A stretch of DNA of 64,000 bases from Hyphomicrobiales bacterium (lineage in GTDB: Bacteria; Pseudomonadota; Alphaproteobacteria; Rhizobiales; Rhizobiaceae), in the NCBI GenBank assembly GCA_900471605.1, contig UCEY01000025.1, positions 303,251 through 367,250 of the forward strand, in the 5' to 3' direction. Made by a program: the position numbers and the translations under genes. The notes under the pieces were generated by a model, which saw nothing but the letters and a program-made list of their open reading frames with translations, was not told the DNA's origin and searched no databases. This document shows positions 9,494 through 17,804 of this stretch, one piece after another; position 1 is the first letter of the stretch, and the number at the start of each line of letters is the position of its first letter.

Positions 9494-10093
9494 ATGAGAG
9501 TCAGTCGAGCCCAGGCCGAGGCCAACCGGGAAGCGGTGATCAACGCGGCAAGCCGACTTTTTCGAGAGCACGGCTTTGACGGCATCGGTCTCAAGGACCT
9601 GATGAAGGGGGCCGGCCTCACCCAGGGCGGCTTCTACAAGCAATTCGAATCCAAGGACGACCTCGCGGCGCTTGCTTCCAGGCGCGCGATGGAAAGCGCG
9701 ACGCGCCGGTGGTCTTCCGTCGCCGCTTCGAGTTCGGATCCGTTGCGCGCGGTCGTCGATCTCTACCTCTCCGACGGCCATCGCGGCGACACCAGCGATG
9801 GATGTCCCTTGGTCGCACTTGGCTCGGACGCCGCCCGGCAGAGCTCCGAGGTTCGAACGCCTTTCCAGGATGGGATCAAGGCCCACTTGCAGGTTCTGGA
9901 GGAATTGATGCCGGAAAAGGGTAAGCCCGGGGCCGATGAAAAGGCGATGGTGATGTTGTCCCTTATGGTCGGCGCGGTCACGCTTTCGAGGATCATGACT
10001 GACCCCGACATGTCGGATCGCCTGCTTCAGGCGGCGGCCAACGAGGTCGCGCGCCTTGCACCTCTCGACGGAGATCAGGGCGTGTCGTCCTGA
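9494..10093 (+). CDS. TetR/AcrR family transcriptional regulator
   Basis: A 199-residue regulator starting at ATG 9494, preceded by AAAGGAG. The DNA-binding domain is at residues 9-56, with helix-turn-helix text FDGIGLKDLMKGAGLTQGG and the FYKQFESKDDL that ends the domain. The C-terminal half resembles the TetR C-terminal domain of quinone- or thiol-sensing regulators, including a Cys in GCPLVALGSD. It is divergent from the RND efflux operon and shares two inverted-repeat sites with it. The fabF gene follows by 30 bases, so the two are probably cotranscribed. Confidence 0.9.
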   Translation: MRVSRAQAEANREAVINAASRLFREHGFDGIGLKDLMKGAGLTQGGFYKQFESKDDLAALASRRAMESATRRWSSVAASSSDPLRAVVDLYLSDGHRGDTSDGCPLVALGSDAARQSSEVRTPFQDGIKAHLQVLEELMPEKGKPGADEKAMVMLSLMVGAVTLSRIMTDPDMSDRLLQAAANEVARLAPLDGDQGVSS

Positions 10094-10123
10094 TCTCGCC
10101 AAACAGAAATCCTTGGAGTCGTC

Positions 10124-11401
10124 ATGCGTCGTATCGTCGTCACGGGCATGGGAGCGCTTAGCCCCCTCGGTGCCAATGTTTCCAGCTCATGGTCCCGGCT
10201 CAAGGCCGGCCAGTCCGGCATTCGCCGCCTCCCCGATGAGGTCGTCGGCGATCTTCCCGCCAAGGTCGGCGGCGTGGTGCCGTCCATCGACGAGGACGCG
10301 GAAGCCGGGTTCGATCCCGATCGCGTCTTGCCGCCAAAGGATCAGCGCAAGGTGGATCGCTTTATTCTGTTTGCGCTTGCCGCGGTTGACGAGGCGCTTG
10401 CGCAGGCGCGCTGGAAGCCCGGTTCGGAAGAGGACCGCCTTCGGACGGCAACGGTCATCGCCTCGGGGATCGGCGGTTTCCCCGCCATCACGGACGCGGT
10501 CCGGACTGTCGACCAGAAGGGACCGCGGCGCTTGTCGCCCTTCACCATTCCGTCGTTTCTGGTCAACCTGGCGGCGGGCCAAGTCTCGATCCGCCATGGT
10601 TTCAAGGGGCCGATCGGGGCGCCCGTCACGGCATGCGCCGCAGGCGTTCAAGCCATCGGTGACGCGGCCAGGCTCATACGTGCGAACGAGGTCGACATCG
10701 CCGTTTGCGGCGGGACGGAAGCCTGCATGAATATCGTCAGCCTTGGAGGCTTTGCCGCCGCCCGCTCCCTGTCTGCCGGGTTTAACGACACTCCCGAACT
10801 GGCATCGCGGCCGTTCGATATGCTGCGCGACGGGTTCGTCATGGGCGAAGGCGCGGGCATCCTGGTCATCGAGTCACTCAGCCATGCGCTCGCGCGCGGC
10901 GCCGAGCCGCTCGCCGAACTGGTCGGTTATGGCACGACGGCCGACGCTCACCACATAACCTCCGGCCCCGAGGATGGATCGGGCGCCGCAAGAGCCATGC
11001 AGATCGCCATCAAACAGGCCGGGATCTCTCCGCGCGATATCCAGCACCTGAATGCGCATGCGACCTCGACACCGGTCGGGGACCGCGGGGAAATCGAGGC
11101 CATCAGGAGCGTGTTCGGTGAAGCCCCGGAATTGGCTGTGAGCGGGACTAAATCCGCGACCGGCCACCTGCTCGGGGCAGCTGGCGGACTGGAAGCGATC
11201 TTTACGATCATGGCGCTTCGCGACCAGATTGCACCGCCGACCTTGAACCTCAATGCGCCCGACCCCGCCAGCGACGGAATTGACATTGTCGCAAACGTGG
11301 CCCGGCCGATGCTCATGAATTACGCGATCACCAATGGCTTCGGTTTCGGCGGCGTGAATGCAAGCGCGGTGTTCAAGCGCTTTTCCGCAAAAGCGGCATA
11401 G
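10124..11401 (+). CDS. fabF: Beta-ketoacyl-ACP synthase II (FabF-like)
   Basis: A 425-residue thiolase-fold condensing enzyme that joins malonyl-ACP to acyl-ACP. The catalytic triad is visible: Cys171 in PVTACAAGVQ, His312 in NAHATSTPVGD, and His348 in SATGHLLGAAGG. The C-terminal glycine-rich GFGFGG is present. Length is normal for FabF. It lies 30 bases after a tetR gene and away from any other fatty-acid synthesis gene, so it is probably an accessory paralogue, perhaps expressed under the same stress as the efflux pump. No acyl-carrier protein or FabG-type partner is adjacent. Confidence 0.9.
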   Translation: MRRIVVTGMGALSPLGANVSSSWSRLKAGQSGIRRLPDEVVGDLPAKVGGVVPSIDEDAEAGFDPDRVLPPKDQRKVDRFILFALAAVDEALAQARWKPGSEEDRLRTATVIASGIGGFPAITDAVRTVDQKGPRRLSPFTIPSFLVNLAAGQVSIRHGFKGPIGAPVTACAAGVQAIGDAARLIRANEVDIAVCGGTEACMNIVSLGGFAAARSLSAGFNDTPELASRPFDMLRDGFVMGEGAGILVIESLSHALARGAEPLAELVGYGTTADAHHITSGPEDGSGAARAMQIAIKQAGISPRDIQHLNAHATSTPVGDRGEIEAIRSVFGEAPELAVSGTKSATGHLLGAAGGLEAIFTIMALRDQIAPPTLNLNAPDPASDGIDIVANVARPMLMNYAITNGFGFGGVNASAVFKRFSAKAA

Positions 11402-11421
11402 GGCTCTCTCATATTCGCGTG

Positions 11422-11441
11422 CCGGCGCCGGAAGGCGCCGG
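11422..11441. terminator. GC-rich stem-loop between convergent fabF and gabD-like genes
   Basis: CCGGCGCC and GGCGCCGG form a perfect 8-base stem with a GGAA loop, lying between two converging stop codons. There is no clear T-run, so termination is only suggested. Confidence 0.4.
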
Positions 11442-11461
11442 AAAGACCACGCTCATCGGTG

Positions 11462-12919
11462 TCAGATACCCATGCACAGGTACTTGATTTCGAGATAGTC
11501 ATCCATGCCGTATTTCGAGCCTTCGCGGCCGTTGCCGCTCTCCTTGACGCCGCCGAAGGGCGCGACCTCCGTCGAAATGATCCCTTCATTGATGCCGACA
11601 ATGCCAAACTCAAGCGCTTCCGCCACCCGCCAAACCCGGGAAATGTCGCGTCCGTAGAAGTAAGCGGCAAGTCCGAATTGCGTGTTGTTGGCAAGTTCGA
11701 TCGCTTCGCTCTCCGTCTCGAACCGGAAAATCGGCGCGACCGGCCCAAAAATCTCTTCGCTGAAAATCTGCGCCTCCGGCGAGACGTCGGCGAGCACGGT
11801 CGGCTGGTAGAAGCTATGCCCAAGCGCGTGTCTCTGCCCACCTGAAACCACCCGTCCGCCGTGACGGAGCGCGTCCGAGACGAGGTCTTCCACCTTCACA
11901 ACCGCTTTTTCGTCGATGAGCGGGCCGATCTGGACACCCGCTTCGAACCCGTTGCCGACGGGCATCGCCGAAACGGCCTCGGCAAGCCGTGCAACGAAGG
12001 CGGCGTAAATCCCGCTCTGTACCAGGAATCGGTTGGCGCACACGCAGGTCTGGCCGGCATTCCGATACTTGGACGCGATCGCACCCTTAACCGCGGCCTC
12101 CACGTCGGCATCGTCGAAGACGATAAAGGGCGCGTTTCCGCCGAGCTCCATGGAAGTGCGCTTGACCGTGCCGGCGCACTGGGCCATCAGCACCTTGCCG
12201 ATCTCGGTCGAACCCGTGAAGCTGAGCTTGCGGACGATCGGGTTGGCGGTGAGCTCGCCGCCGATCTCGCCCGCCGACCCCGTCACGCATGACAGCACGC
12301 CCTTGGGCACGCCGGCGCGTTCGGCAAGGGCGCATAAGGCCAGCGCTGAAAGCGGCGTCTGGCTCGCCGGCTTGATCACCATGGTGCACCCTGCCGCGAG
12401 CGCCGGCCCAACCTTCCTCGTGATCATCGCGGCGGGAAAGTTCCAGGGCGTGATCGCGGCACAGACGCCAATCGGCTGCTTTATGACCACGATCCGTTTG
12501 TCGGCCGTCGGTGCGGGGATGGTGTCGCCATAGACGCGCTTGGCCTCCTCGCCGAACCATTCGATATAGGAGGCCGCATAGGCAATCTCGCCCTTGGCTT
12601 CGGCAAGCGGCTTGCCCTGTTCGGCCGTCATGATGGCCGCCAGGTCATCCTGATTTTCGATGAGGAGATCGAACCACTTGCGCAGGATCGCGGCGCGCTG
12701 CTTGCCCGACAGCGCTTTCCACGCAGGCAGCGCCTTGCCTGCTTCCTCGACGGCGCGCCTGGTCTCGCCGGCACCCATGCGGGGCACCGTCGCCACGACG
12801 GAACCGTCTGCAGGATTGGTGACTTCGAGTACGCGACCGTCGTCGGCATCACGCCACTCTCCCCCGAGGAAGCACTTATCAATCAGGAGCGAGGGGTCAT
12901 TGAGTGTCAGAGCTGCCAT
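11462..12919 (-). CDS. gabD: NAD(P)-dependent succinate-semialdehyde dehydrogenase family protein
   Basis: A 485-residue aldehyde dehydrogenase. Key residues are visible: Glu258 in SMELGGNAPF, catalytic Cys292 in NAGQTCVCANRF, and Asn160 in TPWNFPAAM. The double Cys TCVC and the ELGGNAPF text are typical of GabD-type succinate semialdehyde dehydrogenases. It is the last gene of a seven-gene leftward operon that starts at 19013. With the iron alcohol dehydrogenase upstream it could oxidise an omega-hydroxy acid to a dicarboxylic acid such as succinate. The real aldehyde may be another semialdehyde of the pathway. Confidence 0.88.
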   Translation of the reverse strand: MAALTLNDPSLLIDKCFLGGEWRDADDGRVLEVTNPADGSVVATVPRMGAGETRRAVEEAGKALPAWKALSGKQRAAILRKWFDLLIENQDDLAAIMTAEQGKPLAEAKGEIAYAASYIEWFGEEAKRVYGDTIPAPTADKRIVVIKQPIGVCAAITPWNFPAAMITRKVGPALAAGCTMVIKPASQTPLSALALCALAERAGVPKGVLSCVTGSAGEIGGELTANPIVRKLSFTGSTEIGKVLMAQCAGTVKRTSMELGGNAPFIVFDDADVEAAVKGAIASKYRNAGQTCVCANRFLVQSGIYAAFVARLAEAVSAMPVGNGFEAGVQIGPLIDEKAVVKVEDLVSDALRHGGRVVSGGQRHALGHSFYQPTVLADVSPEAQIFSEEIFGPVAPIFRFETESEAIELANNTQFGLAAYFYGRDISRVWRVAEALEFGIVGINEGIISTEVAPFGGVKESGNGREGSKYGMDDYLEIKYLCMGI

Positions 12920-12942
12920 GGGATTACCTTTCTCGGGATAGT

Positions 12943-13386
12943 TCAGGACGAAGCCAGGAGCGGCTCGAGCACGCGCCTTGCGCTCTCGCCGAAGTGTACC
13001 GGCCGCCGTGAAAAGCGATCGACGTTTACGTGGACGAAAAAACCCTCGGCAGACGCCGCGTCATCGTCGTTACGGAAGAGGCCGATCTCGTATCGAACCG
13101 AAGAGTTGCCGAGTTTCGCCACCCGTATTCCAGCCGTCACGCGATCGGGGAATGCCATTTCGGCATGATATCGGCATCCGGTCTCGACAACCAGGAAAAC
13201 ATCGGAGCCGCCCCTGATGTCCAGCGCTCCGTTTTCGATGAGAAAGGCGTTCACCGCCGTATCGAACATGCTGTAGTGCACGACATTGTTCATGTGCCCG
13301 TAAATATCGTTGTCCGACCATCGCAAACCGACTGTGCGGAACACCTTGTAGGCCGAACGATTTCCGGGTGCTGCTCGTTCCGCCAT
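12943..13386 (-). CDS. Acyl-CoA thioesterase, 4-hydroxybenzoyl-CoA thioesterase family
   Basis: A hotdog-fold protein of 147 residues. The motif RWSDNDIYGHMNNVVHY near residue 25 holds the Asp of the 4-HBT active site and the His-Met-Asn-Asn text of this subfamily. ATG 13386 overlaps the preceding stop (TGATG) and is preferred over the two upstream GTG codons. Within the acyl-CoA operon it would release the free acid from a CoA intermediate, letting CoA recycle to the ligase. The substrate is inferred from context only. Confidence 0.85.
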   Translation of the reverse strand: MAERAAPGNRSAYKVFRTVGLRWSDNDIYGHMNNVVHYSMFDTAVNAFLIENGALDIRGGSDVFLVVETGCRYHAEMAFPDRVTAGIRVAKLGNSSVRYEIGLFRNDDDAASAEGFFVHVNVDRFSRRPVHFGESARRVLEPLLASS

Positions 13387-14546
13387 CACCACGCCGCCCT
13401 GTAGATCGAAAGCGCGTCCGCCTCGCTCACGTCGCGGGGATTATTCACGAGGAGCCGGGTCTGCTTCATGGCGTCCCGCGCCATTCCGGAAAGGTGCTCT
13501 TCGCCAATACCCACGTCGCGGAGCCGCGGCTGAAGGCCGAGCTTGACGGACAACGCTCCAAGACGCTCGATGAAGGCGGCGCAGCGTCCCTGGTCACCCT
13601 GTTCCGATGCGAGGTCCGGAAATACATCGGCCGCGATCTCGGCGTAGGTCGATGCAGCGTCCGGCGCGTTGAACCGCAGAACATGCGGGAGCACGAGCGC
13701 GTTCGAGAGCCCGTGAGGAATGTGGAAGGTTCCGCCGATGGGATAGGCCAGGGCATGGACCGCCGCGACGGGAGAGTTCGCGAAGGCTTGTCCTGCCAGC
13801 ATCGAACCCAGAAGCATCGCGCCGCGGGCGGCACGGTCCTTGCCATCAAAGACCGCCTTTTCGATATTCGCGCCGAGAAGCTGAAGCGCCTGACGCGCAA
13901 ACATCTTGGAAACGGGATTGTTGTTCGCGCTCTTCGATGCATAGGCCTCAATCGCATGTACCATGGCATCGATCCCGGTGGCTGCGGTGATATGAGGCGG
14001 CAGGCCAAGGGTGAGGTCGGGATCGAGGACCGCGATATCCGGGAGGATGACTGGTGAAGAGATGCCGCGCTTCTCGTCGGCGCCGACGGTGATAATGGAG
14101 ACCGGAGTGACCTCCGATCCCGTCCCGGCAGTGGTAGGAACCAGAACCAGAGGCAGCCGCGGCCCCTTCACATTCCCGACACCCCAGGCGTCGTCGATCG
14201 GTTCGCCGGAACCGCAGAGCAAGGCGACGACCTTGGCCACGTCCAGCGAAGACCCGCCGCCGAAACCGATCACCCCCGAGACCTTATCCGCCTTGGCGGC
14301 ATCTGTTGCCGCCATCACCGTCGCGAGCGACGGATCGGCTTCGACCCGATCGAACACGGTGGTCTCGATGCCAGAGGCAGCCAGAGACGCGAGAGCGGGA
14401 TCGCAGAGGCCGAGCTTTCGCAAACCGGGGTCGGTCACGAACAGAATACGGCTGCCGAGTTTCTGCTTTACCAGATCACCGATCGCAGTTGCAGCACCAG
14501 GCCGATAGACGATCTGAGCGGTCGTACTGAAGATAAACGGGTTCAT
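13386..14546 (-). CDS. Iron-containing alcohol dehydrogenase / maleylacetate reductase family
   Basis: A 386-residue group III alcohol dehydrogenase. The nucleotide-binding GGGSSLDVAKV is near residue 95. The metal-binding region DAMVHAIEAYASK is followed by HALAYPIGGTFHIPHG, which supplies the His ligands. ATG 14546 with GGAG 6 bases upstream is preferred to a TTG four codons earlier. The family contains 4-hydroxybutyrate dehydrogenases and maleylacetate reductases, and the sequence alone does not decide. Next to a GabD-like dehydrogenase the first role fits a two-step oxidation; maleylacetate reduction would fit an aromatic pathway. Confidence 0.85.
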   Translation of the reverse strand: MNPFIFSTTAQIVYRPGAATAIGDLVKQKLGSRILFVTDPGLRKLGLCDPALASLAASGIETTVFDRVEADPSLATVMAATDAAKADKVSGVIGFGGGSSLDVAKVVALLCGSGEPIDDAWGVGNVKGPRLPLVLVPTTAGTGSEVTPVSIITVGADEKRGISSPVILPDIAVLDPDLTLGLPPHITAATGIDAMVHAIEAYASKSANNNPVSKMFARQALQLLGANIEKAVFDGKDRAARGAMLLGSMLAGQAFANSPVAAVHALAYPIGGTFHIPHGLSNALVLPHVLRFNAPDAASTYAEIAADVFPDLASEQGDQGRCAAFIERLGALSVKLGLQPRLRDVGIGEEHLSGMARDAMKQTRLLVNNPRDVSEADALSIYRAAW

Positions 14547-14572
14547 GCACGTCTCCAAATGGCGATTTGCGC

Positions 14573-16099
14573 TTACGCGGCGGGCAGGCTTTCGCGAAGT
14601 TTAACCCGCAGGATTTTGCCTGAACCGGTGCGGGGTATCTCAGCGACGATATAGACGCGGTCCGGGACCTTATAGGCTGAAAGACGGCCTTTACAGTGCG
14701 CCAGCAGAGCATCCGGATCGAACGCGACGGCATTCTTTGGAACGATGCATGCGACCGGCACCTCTCCCAGCATGGGGTGGGGCATGCCGATGACCGCGCA
14801 GTCCATGATCGCGTGGTCGAGCAAAATCGTCTCCTCCACTTCCGCGGGAGCGATATTCTGCCCTCCCCGGATTATGAGTTCCTTGAGGCGACCGGTGATC
14901 GTCAAGAAACCGTTCGCGTCGGATTTCGCGAGATCGCCGGTATGGTACCAGCCATCGACAATGGCCTTCTGAGTTTCCGCCGGCTTGTTATGATAACCGT
15001 GCATCAGGTTCGGCCCCTTGCAGATCAGCTCGCCTTCCGTTCCAGCAGGAACGTCATGCCCCGTCTTTGGGTCTACGAGACGTACCGTCAGCCCCGGAAC
15101 CGGCAACCCGCAGGACCCGGAAACACGCCAGCGGCCGGGCCAGTTCATGGTCACCATCGTCGAGGTCTCGGTGATCCCGTAACCGTCGAGCAAAGGCACG
15201 CCGAAAAATTCCTCGAAATCCGAGTTCAGTGGACCGGGAAGGATCGCCCCGGCCGACACGCACAATCTGACGGACGACAACAGCTTTTCGCCACTCTCCT
15301 GGCACGCCGAAAGGAAATAATGGAAGACCGTCGGGACGCCGGGCATGAATGTGAAGCGTCCCGTACGAAGCAATTCCGTCGCCTGCGTCGTCGAGAACTT
15401 CTCCATGATGTATTCGCTGGCCCCGGTCGCGATGATGGATAGCACCGCGATGTTGAGAGCGTAGGAGTGATAAAGCGGGAGCGTGTTGAGAACGACATCG
15501 TTCTCGTTCATCCCGGCGATCGGCGCCCAGCATGCGGACGTCACCCAGAGCATCGAGCGCGTGGAGAGCAGCACGCCTTTCGGCTGCCCCGTGGTTCCGG
15601 ACGTATAGACGATATAGGCAGGCCGATCGACGTCCAAGTCGTCCGCGAAAACGTCGGACCGGGGGCCGGGCGTGTCGAAACCGATCGCGTCGTTCGCTTC
15701 GATCAGCTCGACCGGACGTCCCAGGCGCTGCAGCAAATATTCGACCATCGGTCGTTTTTCCGGCAGGCTGATCAGCGCCGAGCAACCGGCATCCGTGAGG
15801 CGATAGCCGAGTTCTGCCTCGGTCGAGTCGATGGCGACCGGGACGGAAATCCCCCCGGCTCTGACAACCGCGAGGCACGCGACGACCCAGTTTACCGAAT
15901 TGGGAAGGAAGATCGCGACTGCCTGCCCTTTCTTTAGCCCCGACGCGAGAAGACGTGAGGCGAGAGCCTGCGTCTCGGCGTCGAGCCGGGCATAGGAGAC
16001 GGACCTTCGCCGGTCTTCGAAGGCCAGTTTTTCAGGATAAAGTCGGGCGTTCCGTCGGAGGATTTCTCCGACGGGCGCAATGAGATCGAAGTGTATCAT
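14573..16099 (-). CDS. Acyl-CoA synthetase (AMP-forming), acid:CoA ligase
   Basis: A 508-residue adenylate-forming ligase. ATG 16099 has AGGAG upstream; the longer frame to 16174 overlaps the SDR gene and is rejected. Motifs in order: A3 YTSGTTGQPKGV (about residue 160), A5 GYGITET (about 290), A7 WYHTGDLAKSD (about 390), and the A10 Lys in TGSGKILRVKLRE near the end. It activates a carboxylic acid with ATP and CoA. It is likely the entry step of the pathway served by the Liv-type importer, the crotonase and the Mo hydroxylase. An aromatic or heteroaromatic acid is a likely substrate, by context only. Confidence 0.9.
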   Translation of the reverse strand: MIHFDLIAPVGEILRRNARLYPEKLAFEDRRRSVSYARLDAETQALASRLLASGLKKGQAVAIFLPNSVNWVVACLAVVRAGGISVPVAIDSTEAELGYRLTDAGCSALISLPEKRPMVEYLLQRLGRPVELIEANDAIGFDTPGPRSDVFADDLDVDRPAYIVYTSGTTGQPKGVLLSTRSMLWVTSACWAPIAGMNENDVVLNTLPLYHSYALNIAVLSIIATGASEYIMEKFSTTQATELLRTGRFTFMPGVPTVFHYFLSACQESGEKLLSSVRLCVSAGAILPGPLNSDFEEFFGVPLLDGYGITETSTMVTMNWPGRWRVSGSCGLPVPGLTVRLVDPKTGHDVPAGTEGELICKGPNLMHGYHNKPAETQKAIVDGWYHTGDLAKSDANGFLTITGRLKELIIRGGQNIAPAEVEETILLDHAIMDCAVIGMPHPMLGEVPVACIVPKNAVAFDPDALLAHCKGRLSAYKVPDRVYIVAEIPRTGSGKILRVKLRESLPAA

Positions 16100-16122
16100 T
16101 GTCAGCTCCTCCCCTATTCCAC

Positions 16123-16878
16123 TTACACCATGCAAAAGCCGCCGTTGACACTGATGACCTGGCCGGTGATCCACGACGACGCCTCCGATGCAAGGAAGGT
16201 CACCGTGGGAGCAACGTCATCTGGCCGACCGATGCGGCGGAGCGGATAAGCCTTGACGATCTTCTCGCGGTTCTTCTCCAGAAATTCCGGGTCGGAATGG
16301 GATGTCTCGATCAGGCCAAGAGACACCGTGTTGACGGTGATGTTGTTGCGACCGAATTCGCGGGCCAGAGACTTGCCGAGAGCGATCGTGCCGCCACGAG
16401 CGGCCGCGGCGATTGCGAGATTGGCCTCCCCGATCCGAGAACTGTCACCGACAAGATTAATGATACGGCCGGAGTTCTGGCCGATCATCAGCGGCGCGAC
16501 CCCGTGGCAGCAATTGATTGCTCCGTAGAGGCAGATGTCAATCTGCTTCTTCCATTCTTCCGGCGTCGAGTCGACAAACCGCTGATACTTGACGTACCCG
16601 GCATTGTTGACGAGCACGTCTATGGTTCCGAAATCGGCCCTGACCGCGTCGACCATGGCTTTCACCTGCTCATTGTCACTGATGTCAGCCTGGTAGGCCT
16701 TCGCCCTCCCGCCGGTGGCGACGATGGATTCGACCACTCCTTCGGCTTCCGACTTCGAGCGGCTGTAATTGACGGCGACGGCGGCGCCCTCGGCCGCGAG
16801 CGCGCGCGCGATATCGCCGCCGACGTCACGGCCACCGCCCGTTACCAGCGCTACCTTACCCTTCAGATTGGTTTGCAT
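16123..16878 (-). CDS. SDR family oxidoreductase lacking the YxxxK catalytic motif
   Basis: A 251-residue Rossmann protein of the FabG-like short-chain dehydrogenase family. The cofactor motif TGGGRDVGGDIA is at residues 13-24, NNAG at 91-94 and the C-terminal ISVNGGF at 242-248. Where classical SDRs carry Tyr-x-x-x-Lys, this protein reads ANLAIAAAARGG (residues 152-163), with neither Tyr nor Lys; the Ser pair at 146-147 is kept. I checked the codons and there is no frameshift. It sits between the crotonase (66 bases) and the ligase (23 bases). It may be a non-redox family member or use another proton donor. Confidence 0.85.
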   Translation of the reverse strand: MQTNLKGKVALVTGGGRDVGGDIARALAAEGAAVAVNYSRSKSEAEGVVESIVATGGRAKAYQADISDNEQVKAMVDAVRADFGTIDVLVNNAGYVKYQRFVDSTPEEWKKQIDICLYGAINCCHGVAPLMIGQNSGRIINLVGDSSRIGEANLAIAAAARGGTIALGKSLAREFGRNNITVNTVSLGLIETSHSDPEFLEKNREKIVKAYPLRRIGRPDDVAPTVTFLASEASSWITGQVISVNGGFCMV

Positions 16879-16944
16879 TCCAAGTCTCCTTTTAAATTTC
16901 GGATGCTGCCGACGCAGCGAATTCTTCCGGATGCTTCGATCGGG

Positions 16945-17712
16945 TTACCGGCCCAGGAACCGTGGTGGGCGTTTCTCGCTGAACGCCTTGCGCCCTTCGG
17001 CGTAATCATGGCTCGCGCTTGCCTCGTCGATCAGCCTCTCCGCCTCGGCGGGGTCGAAGTCCCCCCTGGCGCAGCCATTCAAGATGAATTTCGCGCCGCT
17101 TATGGACAGGGGGGCGTTCGCAGCCATGGACCCGGCCCGCTCCTTGGCCGCTTGGAGCACGTCGTCCGCCACTTCATCGGCGAAGCCGTTGCGGATCGCA
17201 TCTTCGGCACCGAAACGGTTTGCCGAATACAGGATGCGCTTTGCCTCGGTGATCCCGACGAGGGAAAAGAGCTTGCGGGTCGCAGACACTCCGTAGACGA
17301 TGGAAAGCCGAGCCGCGGGAATTCCGAACACCGCACCACGTTCGGCGATCCGGAAATCGCAGGACATCGCGAGGTGGGCAGCACCACCCAGGCAGTATCC
17401 ACGGATTGCCGCGATCGTGGGTTTGGAGACACCGTAAATTGCATCTCCCGCGGCATCGACGGCGACTTCATACCGCTTGCTCTCTTCCGCGCCGCCCCTG
17501 ACCTCGTCGAACTCGCTGATATCCGCGCCTGCCGAAAAATCCGAACCTGCTCCGGTCAGAATAACCGACCGCACTTCGGCGTCCTTGTCGAAGTCTCGAA
17601 ACAGCTCCGCAAGCCCACGCCACATTTCGAAAGTCACCGCGTTGCGCTGCTGTGGCCTGTTCAACGTGACAACCGCCACGCCTTCGGATTTCTCAACCAG
17701 TATATCACTCAT
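16945..17712 (-). CDS. Crotonase family protein (enoyl-CoA hydratase/isomerase), atypical active site
   Basis: A 255-residue crotonase-fold protein. ATG 17712 follows an AGGA ribosome site; the frame extends to 17895 but that part overlaps the binding-protein gene. The oxyanion-hole text AGADISEF (residues 61-68) and GYCLGGAAHLAMSCDF (105-120) are clear. The two catalytic Glu of enoyl-CoA hydratase are absent: His113 replaces Glu in the usual GGGCELAM, and FGIPAAR replaces FGQPE. It may therefore be an isomerase, hydrolase or ring-opening variant rather than a standard hydratase. It is the second gene of the leftward operon, after the Liv binding protein. Confidence 0.87.
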   Translation of the reverse strand: MSDILVEKSEGVAVVTLNRPQQRNAVTFEMWRGLAELFRDFDKDAEVRSVILTGAGSDFSAGADISEFDEVRGGAEESKRYEVAVDAAGDAIYGVSKPTIAAIRGYCLGGAAHLAMSCDFRIAERGAVFGIPAARLSIVYGVSATRKLFSLVGITEAKRILYSANRFGAEDAIRNGFADEVADDVLQAAKERAGSMAANAPLSISGAKFILNGCARGDFDPAEAERLIDEASASHDYAEGRKAFSEKRPPRFLGR

Positions 17713-17770
17713 GTCCTGCTCGCCTTGCTTTCCCGATCGCGTCGCGACCCGGCATGTGCCATGGATTGAA

Positions 17771-17798
17771 GGGGTGCCCGCAGCCAAGCGGGCACCCC
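17771..17798 (-). other. Intercistronic stem-loop after the Liv-type binding-protein gene
   Basis: GGGGTGCCCGC and GCGGGCACCCC form a perfect 11-base stem with a six-base loop, starting 7 bases past the stop of the binding-protein gene. No T-run follows, so it more likely protects the upstream mRNA or partly terminates it, raising binding-protein output over the enzymes downstream. Confidence 0.65.
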
Positions 17799-17804
17799 GT
17801 TCGG

